Position numbers and translations under genes: made by a program. Positions 11,350 through 24,311 of a stretch of DNA of 64,000 bases are shown here, in pieces. Source of the DNA: Hirudinaria manillensis (lineage: Eukaryota; Annelida; Clitellata; Hirudinida; Hirudinidae); assembly GCA_034509925.1 (NCBI GenBank), contig CM067532.1, positions 4,730,142 through 4,794,141 of the forward strand. Direction: 5' to 3'. Below the pieces are notes generated by a model. The model did no database searches. It worked only from the letters and a program-made list of their open reading frames with translations, and was not told the DNA's origin. Each line of letters opens with the position of its first letter. The stretch's first letter is position 1.

Positions 11350-13786
11350 TTAATTTCCATTCCAATCCATGGCTCGATCTCCGAACCTGAAGCAGAGTTT
11401 CTTGGGAAATCCTTCATTGCTCGGAACTTTTGACAAAAAGCCGTATTCTCTGCACCACCTGAACACAGACAAACTTTTAAATCCCAATGTTTAGAAGGTA
11501 ATAATAAGAACCGATAATAAAAATTAAAAAGATTGTTCACCTAAGGGATCGGCTCAATTTATCGAAAGTCATGGTTGGATTATTCTTTTTTATTCCCCAT
11601 AGTTTGGCGATGTTCTTGGACTGCCCAGGTACGATTCTAAAAACTCCTTTCTCCTTGTTTTCCCACCTGATGAACGCGGGATTATAAGCAGGGTCGTCCA
11701 ATAGAGATCGCATGAACTTCCACAGGTGAGTGGCCTTGGTTTCTGAAAAGTGAAGGCCATCTAGTTGCTGCTCAATCGATCAACACTCCTCCCAACTCAC
11801 GCACTTTTTGGACGTTTGACGAAGTGTTTCTTATCGGTCGAGTTTTGCTGCGTTTTGTTCGCCTTGTTGTTTTGAGGTGGACTTTCAGAAGAACCTGAAC
11901 GCGTTACAACAACATTTACAACACTTCCATGACAACCGAATAACTTTAAGTAATGCACCTGAAGTTGAGTCATTGTTGATTGACGAGTGACTTTTCGAGG
12001 GACCGAAGAAAAGTGGACCGAGAATGTCCTCGCAGGGGCTGATGAAACTCGATATGTTCGGCAGCATTGGACAATCGTCGACGAAGTATTCGTCTGAAAA
12101 TAAAACGAATTATTAAATAAACAATAATAAAAACACATTATTTTGAGAAAATGTTATCGGTTTGTTTATCATTTAATAAAATACGAGACTTATATATTAG
12201 ACATTAACTGAAGTATTACAACATCGAATAGAAGTGAAAGCCTAAATTGCAACTGTTTAAACTATAAGTTCCAGAATGCACGAAAGAAATTATCAAATGA
12301 TTTACTAACAATCAATATTTAGGGTATTCCTGACTTGCTCATCGATTTCACTCATGTCAATGAGGTCAGCCAGGTGGTCTGCAAAGGAGCGGTTTCGATT
12401 GAAATCAACCCGTTTTTCTTTTTGTTAAATGGAAACTCACAATCCTTCATCAGGTCAGTCACGTTGCAAGGATTCGAGTCGCCCCTCGTCATCTTGTGGA
12501 GTTGTGCTTCGTCCTGATTGAAGTGTTCGCACTTCACCTCAGCCGAGTCTGTTCTTCTGTCGATGTTGTACATCCAATCGAGGATGTCCACGTTGAAGAG
12601 ATCCTGCGCAGTTTTGTCCCAACAGGGCTGAGAATTTTCAGATTCTGCAGATAATAACCTCTGGCATTAAGATCTGTACGTGTAGAGCTATAAAAATTGC
12701 CATTGAAAGACTGTGATTTTGATTCGCATGCGGGTCCCAGCGAAGCGTATCAAGCAATTATGGGACCGAGTTTTCAGTCCAAATCAGGTGCCTATTTTCT
12801 TCAGAGGCGCAAGTGAGAGCTGAGAGACTTTTAACTTTTCCATGAGTTTCTCGAAATTGCCAGCATCTTGTCTAACATTTAACCAGTCCAAAAGGCAAAG
12901 ATTTACACTGACTTATTTTTTATATCTGCTCAAGAATTCAAAAGGAATTGAATCGAACTAATTCCTTCATTGTACATTCACACGAGAGTCAGAAGTTAAA
13001 ACTTTTTGATGGGACAGAAATAGCTTACAAATCTAAAGCCGCGACCGTGACGCTCGGATTTTTAATTTTCTGTTTACTTGGAAATCACTACCTCAAATAG
13101 AACGGGTCAAGGCGATAATCTGGAGTTTTGCGAAGGTTGATAACATTTTCGGCCACTTTTCACGAATTAAATCTGGTCTCAATTCCTTTTTTTTTATTTT
13201 TGAGAGTCTTCACACTCCCCCATCTCAATCCAAATCTGTTGGTAACCCTGGTCGGACTTCCCCTCCGAGAACAAATGTATAAGCATGGGAATTTGGCAAA
13301 GGGATTTTAACTCTTACATACATACTTACATACATTTTATTCGAGCCTGCCTCGCCACGTTTTTGTATCTCTTCCATGTTCTACCAAAATGTTCAAACAA
13401 AAATTCTTTACATTCCTTTTCCTTCTGTCATTTGTTTCGTGAAAACGTCCGAGGTTGATTTGGAGCGGTTTTTGATTGATCACGAGACATCCATCAGATG
13501 ATAAATCTGATGATCGACTATGACCAACATCGCTGTCATTACAATCGCTTACATTAACCTTGAATAACAACAACAACTCACCAAAAGAAGTTCCGAAGGA
13601 ATCATCGACGAATTCCTGCTTGAGGTTGGAAACGTGCTCGAGTTGTGCAAAGTTGTAAGAATCGTTGCTCAAGTTGTTGTCACTTTCTGAACTTCTGCTT
13701 TCCAATGAATCGAACACATCGAATGTGGAGGGAGACTGGAAGGAGCTGGTGAAACCCAACAACATTTCCCCTGCTGTTGACGCCAT
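11350..13786 (-). CDS. ESE-type ETS transcription factor (PNT plus ETS domains)
   Basis: Sequence-specific transcription factor of the epithelium-specific ETS group (relatives ELF3, ELF5, EHF). Six exons with matching phases: 13582-13786, 12441-12644, 11959-12093, 11805-11894, 11541-11742, 11350-11458, coding for 314 residues, a usual length for ESE proteins. A diverged PNT/SAM domain is in exon 2 (about 80-130): VDILDWMYNID, then CEHFNQDEAQLHKM. The ETS domain starts in exon 5 at about 215: THLWKFMRSLLDDPAYNP, FIRWENKEKGVFRIV, IAKLWGIKKN, MTFDKLSRSLR, where both recognition-helix arginines are present. The sixth exon then reads WCREYGFLSKV and KLCFRFGD instead of the almost universal YYYK...VYKFG, and it is a few residues longer. 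The minus-strand order and position next to HAND suggest no shared regulation beyond proximity. Confidence 0.88.
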
Positions 13787-16700
13787 TAAATCCTGAAGAA
13801 TTGGAGTCCACGATCAGCGAACGTTCCCGATAAAGGCTGAATTCGAACCATCAACCAATGGAACAATTGAGTGATATTCCAAGTCTATAGGAAAACTTTT
13901 ATTTACCTTTTTAAAACTGTTCTTGTCCCTCGAAAGCCAACGGGGGACGATTTAAAATGAAACTGGGAAAGGAGGATTGCAGTGCCAATTATGAATGACT
14001 CAGTTAACAGGATGTCGTTGATAATTTCACGAAGCTCTCCGAGCCAAGTCTGTTAATGCCTTAAATAAGCCTCGTTTTACACTAATATTATGACGCAGCA
14101 TAAATTCTGTGGCTTTGGCCTTTTGGTTTTACGTTCGAGAAACTACAATAATACCTAACGCCACAGTAATCTGTCAAGAGACACGGCATTCAGTCGAGCA
14201 TTGAACATTGCCGATGCCCAAAAATAGCTTCAGGGTTTTTTACTGAGGAATCAAGAAAGGTTTTCTTAACCATGAAAGATTCTCTGAACGTTCAAATCGT
14301 AAATTATCTCGAAATAATCAGAGTTGTCGGTTTATTTTTTTTCAACAGCTGTCAAAACTGCTCCTCATCCCAAGAGCAATTAAGCTTCAATTCAATTATC
14401 GGTCGCAGTGCATAAACTTAATTCGGATAAATTTAGAATGGCTATTGTAATCGTAAGAGAGAAGTAATAGTGGGGGAATCGTGGAGAATTTCCGTCCATT
14501 ACGCATTTCTCCCAACCATAGCGAGTAATTGTCATGATTTTCAAAGTTTTCGTTTGTTGAAAAATGTTAAAACAATTATTTATAAAAAATATCGATCTCC
14601 GAAGGATAAGAATGACTTGTTCTACAATTAGTGGAAACTTCCCATCAATTTAATGCAACAGTTTAAAGTGAAATTAGTGGAATTATCTGAAATTATCATC
14701 ATTTGAAGAGAGAATTTGACACTTGACAAAAATTTTCCCTTCAAAGCGAGTTTTGTTAAACATAACTTTTAAACATTTTTCGATGATACTTGAATGAAGT
14801 TAAAGCTAAATGTGCCTGGCCAAATAACGAATAGAAAATTCGAAGTTTTCGTCCCACGAATTTTCAGGTTATTTTTAGACCTAGCATGTCACACTCCCTA
14901 GGGGCCTATAACGGAGTCTTTTTCGTCGCTTTTCTTTTTAAAAAACCTTCTTTGGAAAGAAGCTATTAAAGGAGATTGGAATTAAAACAAAAATCTTTAA
15001 TTTATTGAGTAATAAAATGATTTAGTAAGCACGTAAAACCGGATGTAAGAGACATTAACGACAAATCATTCGTCATGTATGAACTTTAAAAATACACTGA
15101 AAGGCAGTAGAATAAAAACATTATCTTAGCAAACTTAAAAAAAATCTCCTTGTGGCTCGTAACAGATTATATGCATGAGTTCCTTTACGAAAATACGGTT
15201 TCTATTTACAAAATTCTGTTATAAATAACGTGTTGGAATTAGTTTATTGAAGCTATTTTGTATAAGTAATTTACTACACTATGTACTGAGAAATTATTAT
15301 GATTTGCATGATTTTTTTGTACTGAGAAAAGTCATCGGCACCATTTCTCGTTGTAACGTTTCAAGAGAAGATTGAAACTCTTTAAAGCCAAACAATTCAA
15401 GTCATTCAAGGTTAGTTCTGAATGGAGCCGATGTAAAACGGTTGTTCGATTTCTTAACGACCTTTACAATGAAGCCAAACTTCTGGAATTATTCTGAGAC
15501 TTGATCAAAATAATTTAATAATAATTATTAATAACTTGCAGTTCCATCACAGCTCACTTAAAAAAGGGTTGCCCTCTCGCTAGAAATTAAATACTAATGA
15601 TTTAAATGTCAAATATTGTTAATACGTTTTATATTAAATATTAATATTAAATAACTCAACTATTAAATGTAAAAACCAAATCCCTCCGCCACCGTCCTTC
15701 CCATTCCAGATCCGCCAGTGGGTCACGTGACCTCACCAATGTCTCTAAAAGTTGGTGAAATTTCAGGACGAAATATACAAAACAGCAATTAACATCCAAA
15801 AAGTGTGAATGAATGCATTTAATGCATGCAAATAATGCAGAAGCACAAAGCATTGAGAAACGCGAGTCTCCAAAAAGTCTGAAGAGAACGCACGTTATTT
15901 CTCAGACACGTCCCAAATCTTCTGTCCGTTTGCGAGAAACTTTAAAAAGAATTTAGTCACCATTTATTCCTTTGCTAAATGGGCCGATCTTTTTATTCAA
16001 GAAGATAATATTATTTACTTAAACGATTTAAACGTTTCAAGAGAATATCAACACCATGTTTGCTCCCCGAGTATTCACTCAATGAACCACAAGGCGATGC
16101 TTTCAGGTATTCTGAAAGGTGTTTATTCTTATTTTGGGGATTTACACAAATGGCCGATCGATTAAAAAGTGTCTTCACATTCATATGAACAGGGTTAGGG
16201 ATTATGAATATTATAAATCAAGTACTAAGTAAGTAAGCAAGTCGTCTATTAAGACGACATTTTCAAAATGTGCCGCAAAATTAATTACCTTGTCTTTAAT
16301 TGAATTTCTCTTCTGTGAATGAACGACCTTACGAGGACTTCATTAACGCGACCAGACTTACGAGATAGAGACCTGCACTGAATTTTTTTGCCCAAGCCCT
16401 GGTCGGCCTGCTTCCAATTTATCAGGCCCGCACAGGCCAGCTCGAATATCCATCTCATAAATCTGGAATTTGTCAATTTCAAAGATTTCTAGGAGGTTGA
16501 ATCGCTCTGGAATGGTTATTAGCCGTCATTTAAGTGATCCTCAAAGTAAAATATACATATCTGGGCTGAGAACGTAATGGCCCGCTTTGAATGCCGCCCC
16601 GAACCGCTCATTTTTCTGAAGCCGATTGACCCGTCCAAACCCGGCCCACGGGCTTGCAGGTTTCTATTACAAGAACATGTGGGACAGGTAAGTCCCTTGG

Positions 16701-17560
16701 CCAGAGATTCTGTTTCCATAGGGGATCGAAAACAATTAGAAATTTAAAGAAACTTTCTTCGCGCGAAAGAAATGAATAGAACAAGCGGCGCGAAAAGCAT
16801 TTATAAAGAAAATTTGATTTAATAACATCTTTATCTATAAATAGGCCTCATTGAAGGCGAAGGGTAAGGTGCTGTCAATTCTGTTTGTGGCGTTCAAAGC
16901 CCCCTGAAGGGACCCGAAAGCATTTGTTTTCCTCTTCCATGCTATTATTTCTCGAGTAATTAAGTGAAGTTAATGAATAATTAAGGAATGATTGTAAATA
17001 ATAAACATGAAGTAGATTGCAGCTATTCCATATAAGATCATATAAGAGCATAGGTGAGAATCTATATTAGGCGTTGGAAAATAAATGTGATGTGGATATC
17101 TTAAGTTATGTCTTTCGAGCTAACAGGATGCGGGTAACCAGTCTTCATATCGGAACTTTCTGGGTCAGGTAACATTACAGACAGGGTTTTGAACACGACA
17201 CTCAAATAACATGTCTACTTATGAATTGATATGCTTTTTTTAAACTCGTTACTTCTAAAACTTAAGGTTACTCCTTTGGGATTCCCTGCTGCAATGTCAA
17301 GGTTCAAACATACAATGTATCTAAATTGGAATTCTTAAGTTCGTCACGAGTACATCAGACATCACGACACTCCATGATAAGAATCAGAAAATGTTTAAAA
17401 CTGTTGAGTTTTCAAATGTAACAAAGAATGCTTTTCGGAGAAAATTACTGCAATTTACAATTTCTACGAATAAAGTAAATTCAAATGGCTTGAACTATTT
17501 GGTGGCCCTGAAGCCCTTTTGGACATATGCCACTCAAAAAATATTTGAATTTATTATTTT
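13787..17560. other. Intergenic stretch, no gene seen
   Basis: AT-rich sequence with short open frames only. A GC-richer patch at about 16360-16690 holds several CCCGG/GGCCC motifs (for example AAACCCGGCCCACGGGCTTG) and may be an old repeat of unknown type. Nothing matches a protein family. Confidence 0.5.
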
Positions 17561-17565
17561 GTTTT

Positions 17566-19060
17566 TATTATTATTATTATTTTTCCTTTATTAGCCCAGC
17601 AAAAAACAATCAGTTCATAATCCGATTCAATAATTTTAAGTCTGCAAATGGGTCCCGTTAGACCATCGAAAAATAAGACATTCAAGTCGTTCTTGAGAGT
17701 CAATGTACATTCATAAATGTCATTCAGTTCAGCTCTTCTCTTTCTTTTTTTCCTGGCGTTATTCTTAAAGATTAGTCAAATCTTATGGTTCTCCTGCATG
17801 TTTTTGATGGAGGTCCACATGAGGTATCTCCTCGAGACCCCAAAACTCCTCCAAACCCTCCAAGATTGCGATTGCTCCTCTCCAGTTCACGATCAGGGCG
17901 GTGATGGTACCTTTCTGATTCCTAGAATGTCATAATTGGCGACTTTTGAAGCATGTATTTTATTCAAATCAGCAGTATCCGATGCCACTGCCACTGTGTG
18001 TGGATCCTTTCCATGGGCACAAATCAGGTATTTTTGTTCTTTTATAGTCGGGATTCTGGGTTCAATGTTGGTAGTGAACCCCATCTTTTCAAGTCTGCTT
18101 CCTAACATTGCCAAAATGGAGTTGTGCCTGACAAGTCTAGGACCATGGCACCGCTGTATAATATGGCCTATCGACTTCTTAGTCCGGCATCCAGATAGTG
18201 CTGGAGTACAGCTTGTTTCTCGATTCCCGCAACCTGTTATGTAGGACCTCAGCTCTAACCTTCACGCAGTTGATCCATTGATCTGACGTCATTCTGCTAA
18301 TCCCGAAGACAAACCAGCTAACAGCCACAGTGACATGTGAACTGCAAAGTCAATATTCTTGATCCTTTCTATGTGCTCCTTCTTTAATTTGTCGTGTCCT
18401 GGCGCAGCACCTCGGAGACCTCGAATAGCAGAGTTCACCTCATCACTGGTGACTGGCAATTCTAAACCATACAGAGTTCCGCCAACAACTGTCACTGGTT
18501 TATCATTTTCAACTGACTTTTTTAAACAAATTTGCTCCCAATACTCGATCAATTCTTTTCCTGGGGTCGCCTTTGACTTCTCTTTGAATTCCTCTGGCAA
18601 CACTGCCCGTGCCCCTGCTGCTGGATTCTTCCTGAACATTCCTTGAATTTCTTTGACTCTGCGTTTCGATAGTTCTCAGTTCTTTTTTGCTGAGTTTGGA
18701 AAGGTGGATGCATTCAATCGATTCGAAACAAATTGCTGTAATTTGATGTCACACTGTCTTCTATTGGATCGTCGGAACAAGCTCTTATTTCTATGGTTTT
18801 TGAGATTATTTCCTGCATTACGACGTCATTAAGATATTGGCGATATCTGGGTTTATTTCTGATTTTTCTAACTAAATTAATTGAAAATTGAAGCACGATT
18901 CTGTGCATGGCCAGGTTGATTCTTTTCTTTTCTAATGAGTTCAGACTCAACTCTGTCCTGGCGATGCTTTCCCATTGCTCATCACCATCTACGGCTGGAC
19001 AATCTCCTCCGTTAGCATCATCATCGTGCGAGGGTAGCTCACAAGTAACTGACTACTACA
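17566..19060 (-). mobile_element. Decayed R2/R4-type non-LTR element, internally deleted copy
   Basis: Minus-strand remains of the same LINE family as the copy at 58.2 kb. From 18646 downward the frame encodes the region before the reverse transcriptase (about 116 residues, including VTSDEVNSAIRGLRGAAPG, the typical segment leading into RT). At about 18290 it jumps to the sequence that in the other copy begins ISRMTSDQWINC, so the whole RT core is missing. Stops and frameshifts break the rest, but VKVRAEVLHNRLRESR, SRLEKMGFTTNIEPRIPTI and GTITALIVNWRGAIA are readable. The 3' untranslated part (about 17590-17720) matches the other copy and ends in GGCTGGGCTAATAAAGG-like sequence, then TAA repeats. 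The fragment at 18714-18950 upstream is probably part of the same element. Not functional. Confidence 0.75.
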
Positions 19061-19510
19061 GCCAACTTTCCTCCATTGGCGAATTTAATTTAGTTTTACT
19101 TTTTGATTGGTAAGATACAAATGATGTATTTTGAACAAATATCACTAAACTTTCTTTTATTAGACGATATTAATTATTTTTCACTTTTATATAAATAATA
19201 ATAATAATTTAAAATCATATTGTTCTACAATCTTTTATATTTTCTTTAAAATGAAGTCAAAAACTTTTCGAAATAAACCATATTTGTTGTTTATTTTCTC
19301 TATTTTCGTCTCCAAGCGCGTTCTCATTTTGTTTCTTAATTAAGCTGGGGTGAGTTTTCGAAATATTCACTTACAAAGCTCATGAATTGCTAATGTTTGC
19401 TAAGTGTTTTGAACCGAAGAATGAATCAGACCTTATTGATCTTATTTGATCTTATTAGATCTTATTAGATCAAATCCCGTATATGTAGAACGCCATCCGT
19501 CGCCATCCAT

Positions 19511-19557
19511 GTAAGAATAATATACTATTCAATTAATTAAATATTGTTCACCTGTAG
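19511..19557 (+). other. Probable 47-nt intron in the EFTUD2 leader
   Basis: The sequence CCAT/GTAAGAAT at 19511 and CACCTGTAG directly before the start ATG at 19558 form a good donor-acceptor pair. The first coding exon would then begin exactly at its ATG, with the leader exon upstream. Confidence 0.5.
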
Positions 19558-22500
19558 ATGGATCCTGACAATTATGACGAATTTGGAAACCTTATTGGTG
19601 ACTTGGAATCTGATTCATCTGTAGATGAAGATGAAGAAGTGGAAGAAGAGGATGAAGTTTCTCAAGAGGATGAGGTTGAAAATAATAAATTCATAACTAA
19701 TATGTTGATAGTGTCAGTATATCGAAACTGCTATATTGCAATTATATTACTTTTTAGGGGCAAGAAAATGCCATGGAAGAAGATGTAGGAGAAGAGGCAA
19801 TGGCAGTAGTTCTCCATGAGGATAAGAAGTACTACCCCACTGCTGGAGAAGTGTACGGTCCTGATGTGGAGGTGTGTACAATGACCATGAATTTCATTTA
19901 TTCACTGAACTTTAATCATCTGTTGAAATTCAGACTATAGTCCATGAAGAAGATGCTCAGCCATTGTCAGAGCCTATCATTGAGCCTGTAAAAAGGAGGA
20001 AGTTTGCCTTGGTAGAGATAGATTTACCAGAAACAACATATGATCTAGAGTGAGAAATAAACTCATTTTCAACAGCTGCATGTAATGTTCTTACAACGAG
20101 TTTAATGTTTAGATTCTTGGCTGACATCATGGATAACCCTCACCTCATCAGAAATGTAGCCCTTGTAGGTCATCTTCATCATGGAAAGGTTGTAATTCAT
20201 CTTTTTTTTTGTCATTGCCCTAATGTAACTAATGACAACTTTGTTTTCAGACATCTTTTGTTGATTGTCTGATGTCACAAACCCATCCAAACATCATCAA
20301 CAAAGAAGATAAGGATGTGAGATCAATTGTTTCTATGTTGTATTAAATATGAAAATTTGTTTTTAATCATATTATTACTATTAGCTCTACTATTATTACT
20401 ACTGGCTCCATGGTTGTGTTGTTTATTATTTTGTAAGTGATTTAAATTACTCACCAACAGTTAAGGTACACTGATACTTTGTTCACTGAGCAAGAGAGGG
20501 GTGTGAGTATTAAAGCCACCCCAGTCACCTTAGTCCTTCCAGATGTGAGGAACAAATCTTTCCTTCTAAATATCTTTGACACTCCTGGTTAGTTTGACTA
20601 TTATTTACTTCATTATTATTATTATTCTCATGATTACAGTAACAACTGTTAATTGCTTTGCTTAACAACCACGCAGGTCACGTGAACTTTTCCGACGAGG
20701 TCACGGCAGCGTTGCGGCTCTCGGACGGCATAGTTTTGTTCATCGATGCAGCTGAAGGGGTGAGTTAAAATTTAATTTTTGCGTATTTGCTTATGGAGCA
20801 AAAAAAAGACGTGCCATCATTTAGTTTGTTGATTTTATTACGACCAGGTGATGCTGAACACGGAGAGGGTGTTGAAACATGCCGTGCAAGAGAAACTCTC
20901 GGTGACTCTTTGCATCAACAAGATCGACAGGTTGATTTTGGAGCTGAAACTGCCTCCGACCGATGCTTACTTCAGATTGAAACACATTATTGATGAAATC
21001 AATGGTCTGCTCAGGTATGTCGAATATGATTTTTTTGTTTAACGACGCATCCCATCCGATCTCTGGGCGCATCGGGGTAAAACGAGGCGTCTGCTTCCAT
21101 TTGATCTCGGCACGACCGAGCACGTGACATGAGCGTCGTAGTGCATTTGATTTCTGATTGTGATTTGATAATATTTATTAATTAAATTCAAGCATCTACT
21201 CAGAAGATCAGGACCAATTCTTCCTTTCCCCTCTGCTTGGGAATGTTTGCTTCTCCAGCTCTTACTACCAGTTTTCATTCACTCTCACTTCTTTTGCAAA
21301 GATTTATGCAGAAACTTATGGTAATTTATACTAGTAATGATGAGTGTATTAACATCACAGCGTCTGACAAATTTCTCATTTCTGTAGGTGGTATCAATGA
21401 GGCTGAATTTGCAAGGAGACTCTGGGGAGATATGTACTTTAATAACAAAACGTTAGTTGATATGTTATTTAAATACGAGATGATTAAATGTATTTAATAT
21501 TTTTTAATATTTTATATTAAAGGAGGAAATTTACTAAGAAAGCACCCAGCAGCTCCAGTTTAAGAAGTTTTGTCGAGTTCATATTGGAACCAATATACAA
21601 AATTTTTTCTCAGGTTTGTTGAACCAGGATTTATGAACATTCAATATACATTGAATTGATTGCATATTCAAATTGAATTTAATACCAGGTGGTTGGTGAG
21701 GTTGATGTTTGTTTGCCTCGTGTGTGCGAAGAACTGAACATAAGATTGACAAAAGAGGAAAGCAAAATGAATGTCAGACCTCTTTTAAGGCTTATTCTCG
21801 GCAGATTTTTTGGCCATTTCTCGGGTAAGTTAGGCTAATCGTTATCTTCAAATTTGAACATGATTAATAAGTGTGTGTTTGTCTAAATACCATTTTGCAA
21901 CAATAATAATGTTTGTAACCCTGATTTATAAAAACAATAATAACACAATAAACATATACTTACGATATTATTTTCCAGGTTTCACAACTATGTGCGTTCA
22001 GCACGTATGTTCTCCAGTGGACAATGCAAGGCGTAAAGTGGAACACATTTACACGGGACCATTCGATTCGGCTCTTGCCGAGGCCATGTTCAAGTGCGAC
22101 CCGGAGGTTTGAAAATATTGCAAACAATAGTAAATCAGATGAGAATATTCATTAAAATTGGCCGTTTTATGTAGGGTCCGTTGATGGTTCACACTACGAA
22201 GCTGTACCCGACACTGGATGCCACTTCCTTCCACGTGTTGGGTCGAGTGATGTCCGGAACTCTGTCGGCCGATCAGAACGTCAGAATACTCGGGGAGAAT
22301 TATTCTTTGGAGGATGAAGAGGACTCCAGACAGGGAATTGTTAGCAAATTGTTCATCTCAGAGGCCAGGTACGTCGTGCACATCCACGTCGATGGAATGT
22401 TGTGAGTTAAACGTCATGTTATTTATTTCTAGATACAACATTCAGGTCACCAGAGTGCCAGCAGGTAACTGGGTTTTGATCGAAGGAGTCGACCAGCCGA

Positions 22501-24183
22501 TCGTCAAGACTTCCACAATCACTGATATGGATGATAACAAACAGGCTCACATCTTTAGACCCTTCAAATTCAACACGACTTCTGTGATGAAAATTGCTGT
22601 GGAACCTGTTAATCCTTCTGAACTTCCTAAGATGTTGGATGGTCTGAGAAAGATTAATAAGAGCTATCCTCTTGTTACTACAAAGGTTTGTTTGTAATTT
22701 GTTTTGCTTTGACATTTTCTTCATTCTGACTTTATTACAGGTGGAAGAATCTGGAGAGCACATTATTCTTGGGACAGGAGAGTTGTATCTTGACTGCATC
22801 ATGTATGACCTTCGTAAGATGTACTCAGAAATAGGTAATATTTTGATTTCATAAGTCATTTCATGGAAAGAGATGGAATGCAAATACTCAAAAACATTCT
22901 TTTCAAAAAACCAGACATCAAGGTGGCAGATCCTGTCGTGAGCTTTTGTGAAACTGTGGTCGAGACCTCCTCTTTGAAGTGCTTTGCAGAAACCCCAAAC
23001 AAGAAGAACAAGTTGACCATGATTGCCGAACCTCTTGAAAAAGGTTTGGCGGAGGACATCGAAAACGAAGTCGTGCAAATTGGCTGGCCCAAGAAGCGTC
23101 TCGGAGAGTTTTTCCAGAACAAGTACGACTGGGATCTGCTCGCATCTCGATCCATATGGGCTTTCGGACCAGACTCGACCGGACCCAACATCTTGGTTGA
23201 TGACACTCTACCTTCTGAGGTAGATAAGTCCCTCCTCTCTTCTGTGAAGGACAGCATTGTCCAAGGATTTCAATGGGGCACAAGGGAAGGACCACTTTGT
23301 GATGAACCTATAAGGAACGTGAAGTTCAAGATTCTAGACGCTCAGATTGCACCAGAACCAATACAAAGGGGTGGTGGCCAAATTATACCCACTGCAAGGA
23401 GAGTTGCCTATTCTGCATTCCTATTGGTCAGTTATAAATATTATCTATTAATAACAACCAATAATAGACATTATAAATACAGTTTTTTTTTATTTTACTT
23501 TGTAAAACAGGCAACACCTCGTTTGATGGAACCATATTTGTTTGTGGAGGTTCTTGCACCTGCCGATTGCATTTCAGCTGTCTATACAGTTCTTGCAAGA
23601 AGAAGGTATGAACCTAAAATTTATTTATTTATTTGATCTGTTTGTTTAAAAGTGTTTTGATATTTTAGGGGTCATGTTACTCAAGATGCTGCAGTTCCAG
23701 GATCACCATTGTATACAATTAAGGCCTTCCTGCCTGCTATAGATTCCTTTGGATTTGAAACTGATCTCAGGCTTCACACACAAGGACAAGCTCTTTGCCT
23801 TTCAGTGTTCCACCATTGGCAGGTAAAATTCAATACTTTAATCATTTTTTATGTAAAGTAATGAAAATATTTGCTAACCAATAATTTCAAACATTCAAGA
23901 TCGTTCCTGGAGATCCGCTTGATAAGGGCATCGTCATCAGGCCACTAGAGCCTCAACCCTCGACTCATTTGGCTCGAGAATTCATGATCAAAACAAGGAG
24001 AAGGAAGGTTGGTTCAGTTTTATCCCTTCACTTGGTTTTTTATTATCTGCTTCATGTAGAAATTAATTATTTTTATTGTTTTAAAAGGGTTTGAGTGAAG
24101 ACGTCAGCATCAACAAGTTCTTTGATGACCCTATGTTGCTTGAGCTGGCCAAACAAAACGTTATGTTATCCTATGGCATGTAA
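19558..24183 (+). CDS. EFTUD2: EFTUD2, 116-kDa U5 snRNP GTPase (Snu114)
   Basis: Core spliceosomal GTPase of the U5 snRNP that controls Brr2 helicase action during activation and disassembly. It resembles EF-2. I place 21 coding exons: 19558-19674, 19758-19871, 19934-20049, 20113-20188, 20251-20316, 20461-20587, 20677-20759, 20848-21014, 21193-21320, 21388-21451, 21523-21613, 21689-21824, 21979-22106, 22175-22368, 22433-22685, 22741-22834, 22915-23426, 23511-23605, 23669-23822, 23900-24007, 24088-24183. All phases close and the product is 972 residues, the same length as human. Visible marks: acidic N-terminus beginning [12 protein letters not shown]-loop GHLHHGKT (about 135), [10 protein letters not shown] switch region, [17 protein letters not shown] (about 258), EDIENEVVQ, and C-terminus [16 protein letters not shown]. 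Introns are short. Convergent with the gene at 24.3 kb. Confidence 0.98.
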
Positions 24184-24238
24184 TGTCCTTGGAAAAACTG
24201 TATGCAAAAGACATTATCTAAAAACGTGAACTTGTTCA

Positions 24239-24244
24239 AATAAA
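24239..24244 (+). terminator. Poly(A) signal AATAAA for EFTUD2
   Basis: AATAAA lies 56 nt after the EFTUD2 stop codon. It falls about 70 nt before the end of the convergent GalNAc-transferase-like frame. Confidence 0.7.
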
Positions 24245-24311
24245 GTTATACCAACAATGAGATGAGTTTGACTAATAAATTAAAATATACAATTATGAAG
24301 TCGTTTTTATG

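Noticed and set aside
22419-23295. Long open frames on the minus strand and in other frames within EFTUD2 exons
   Set aside because: Shadows of the EFTUD2 coding sequence, which is supported residue by residue.
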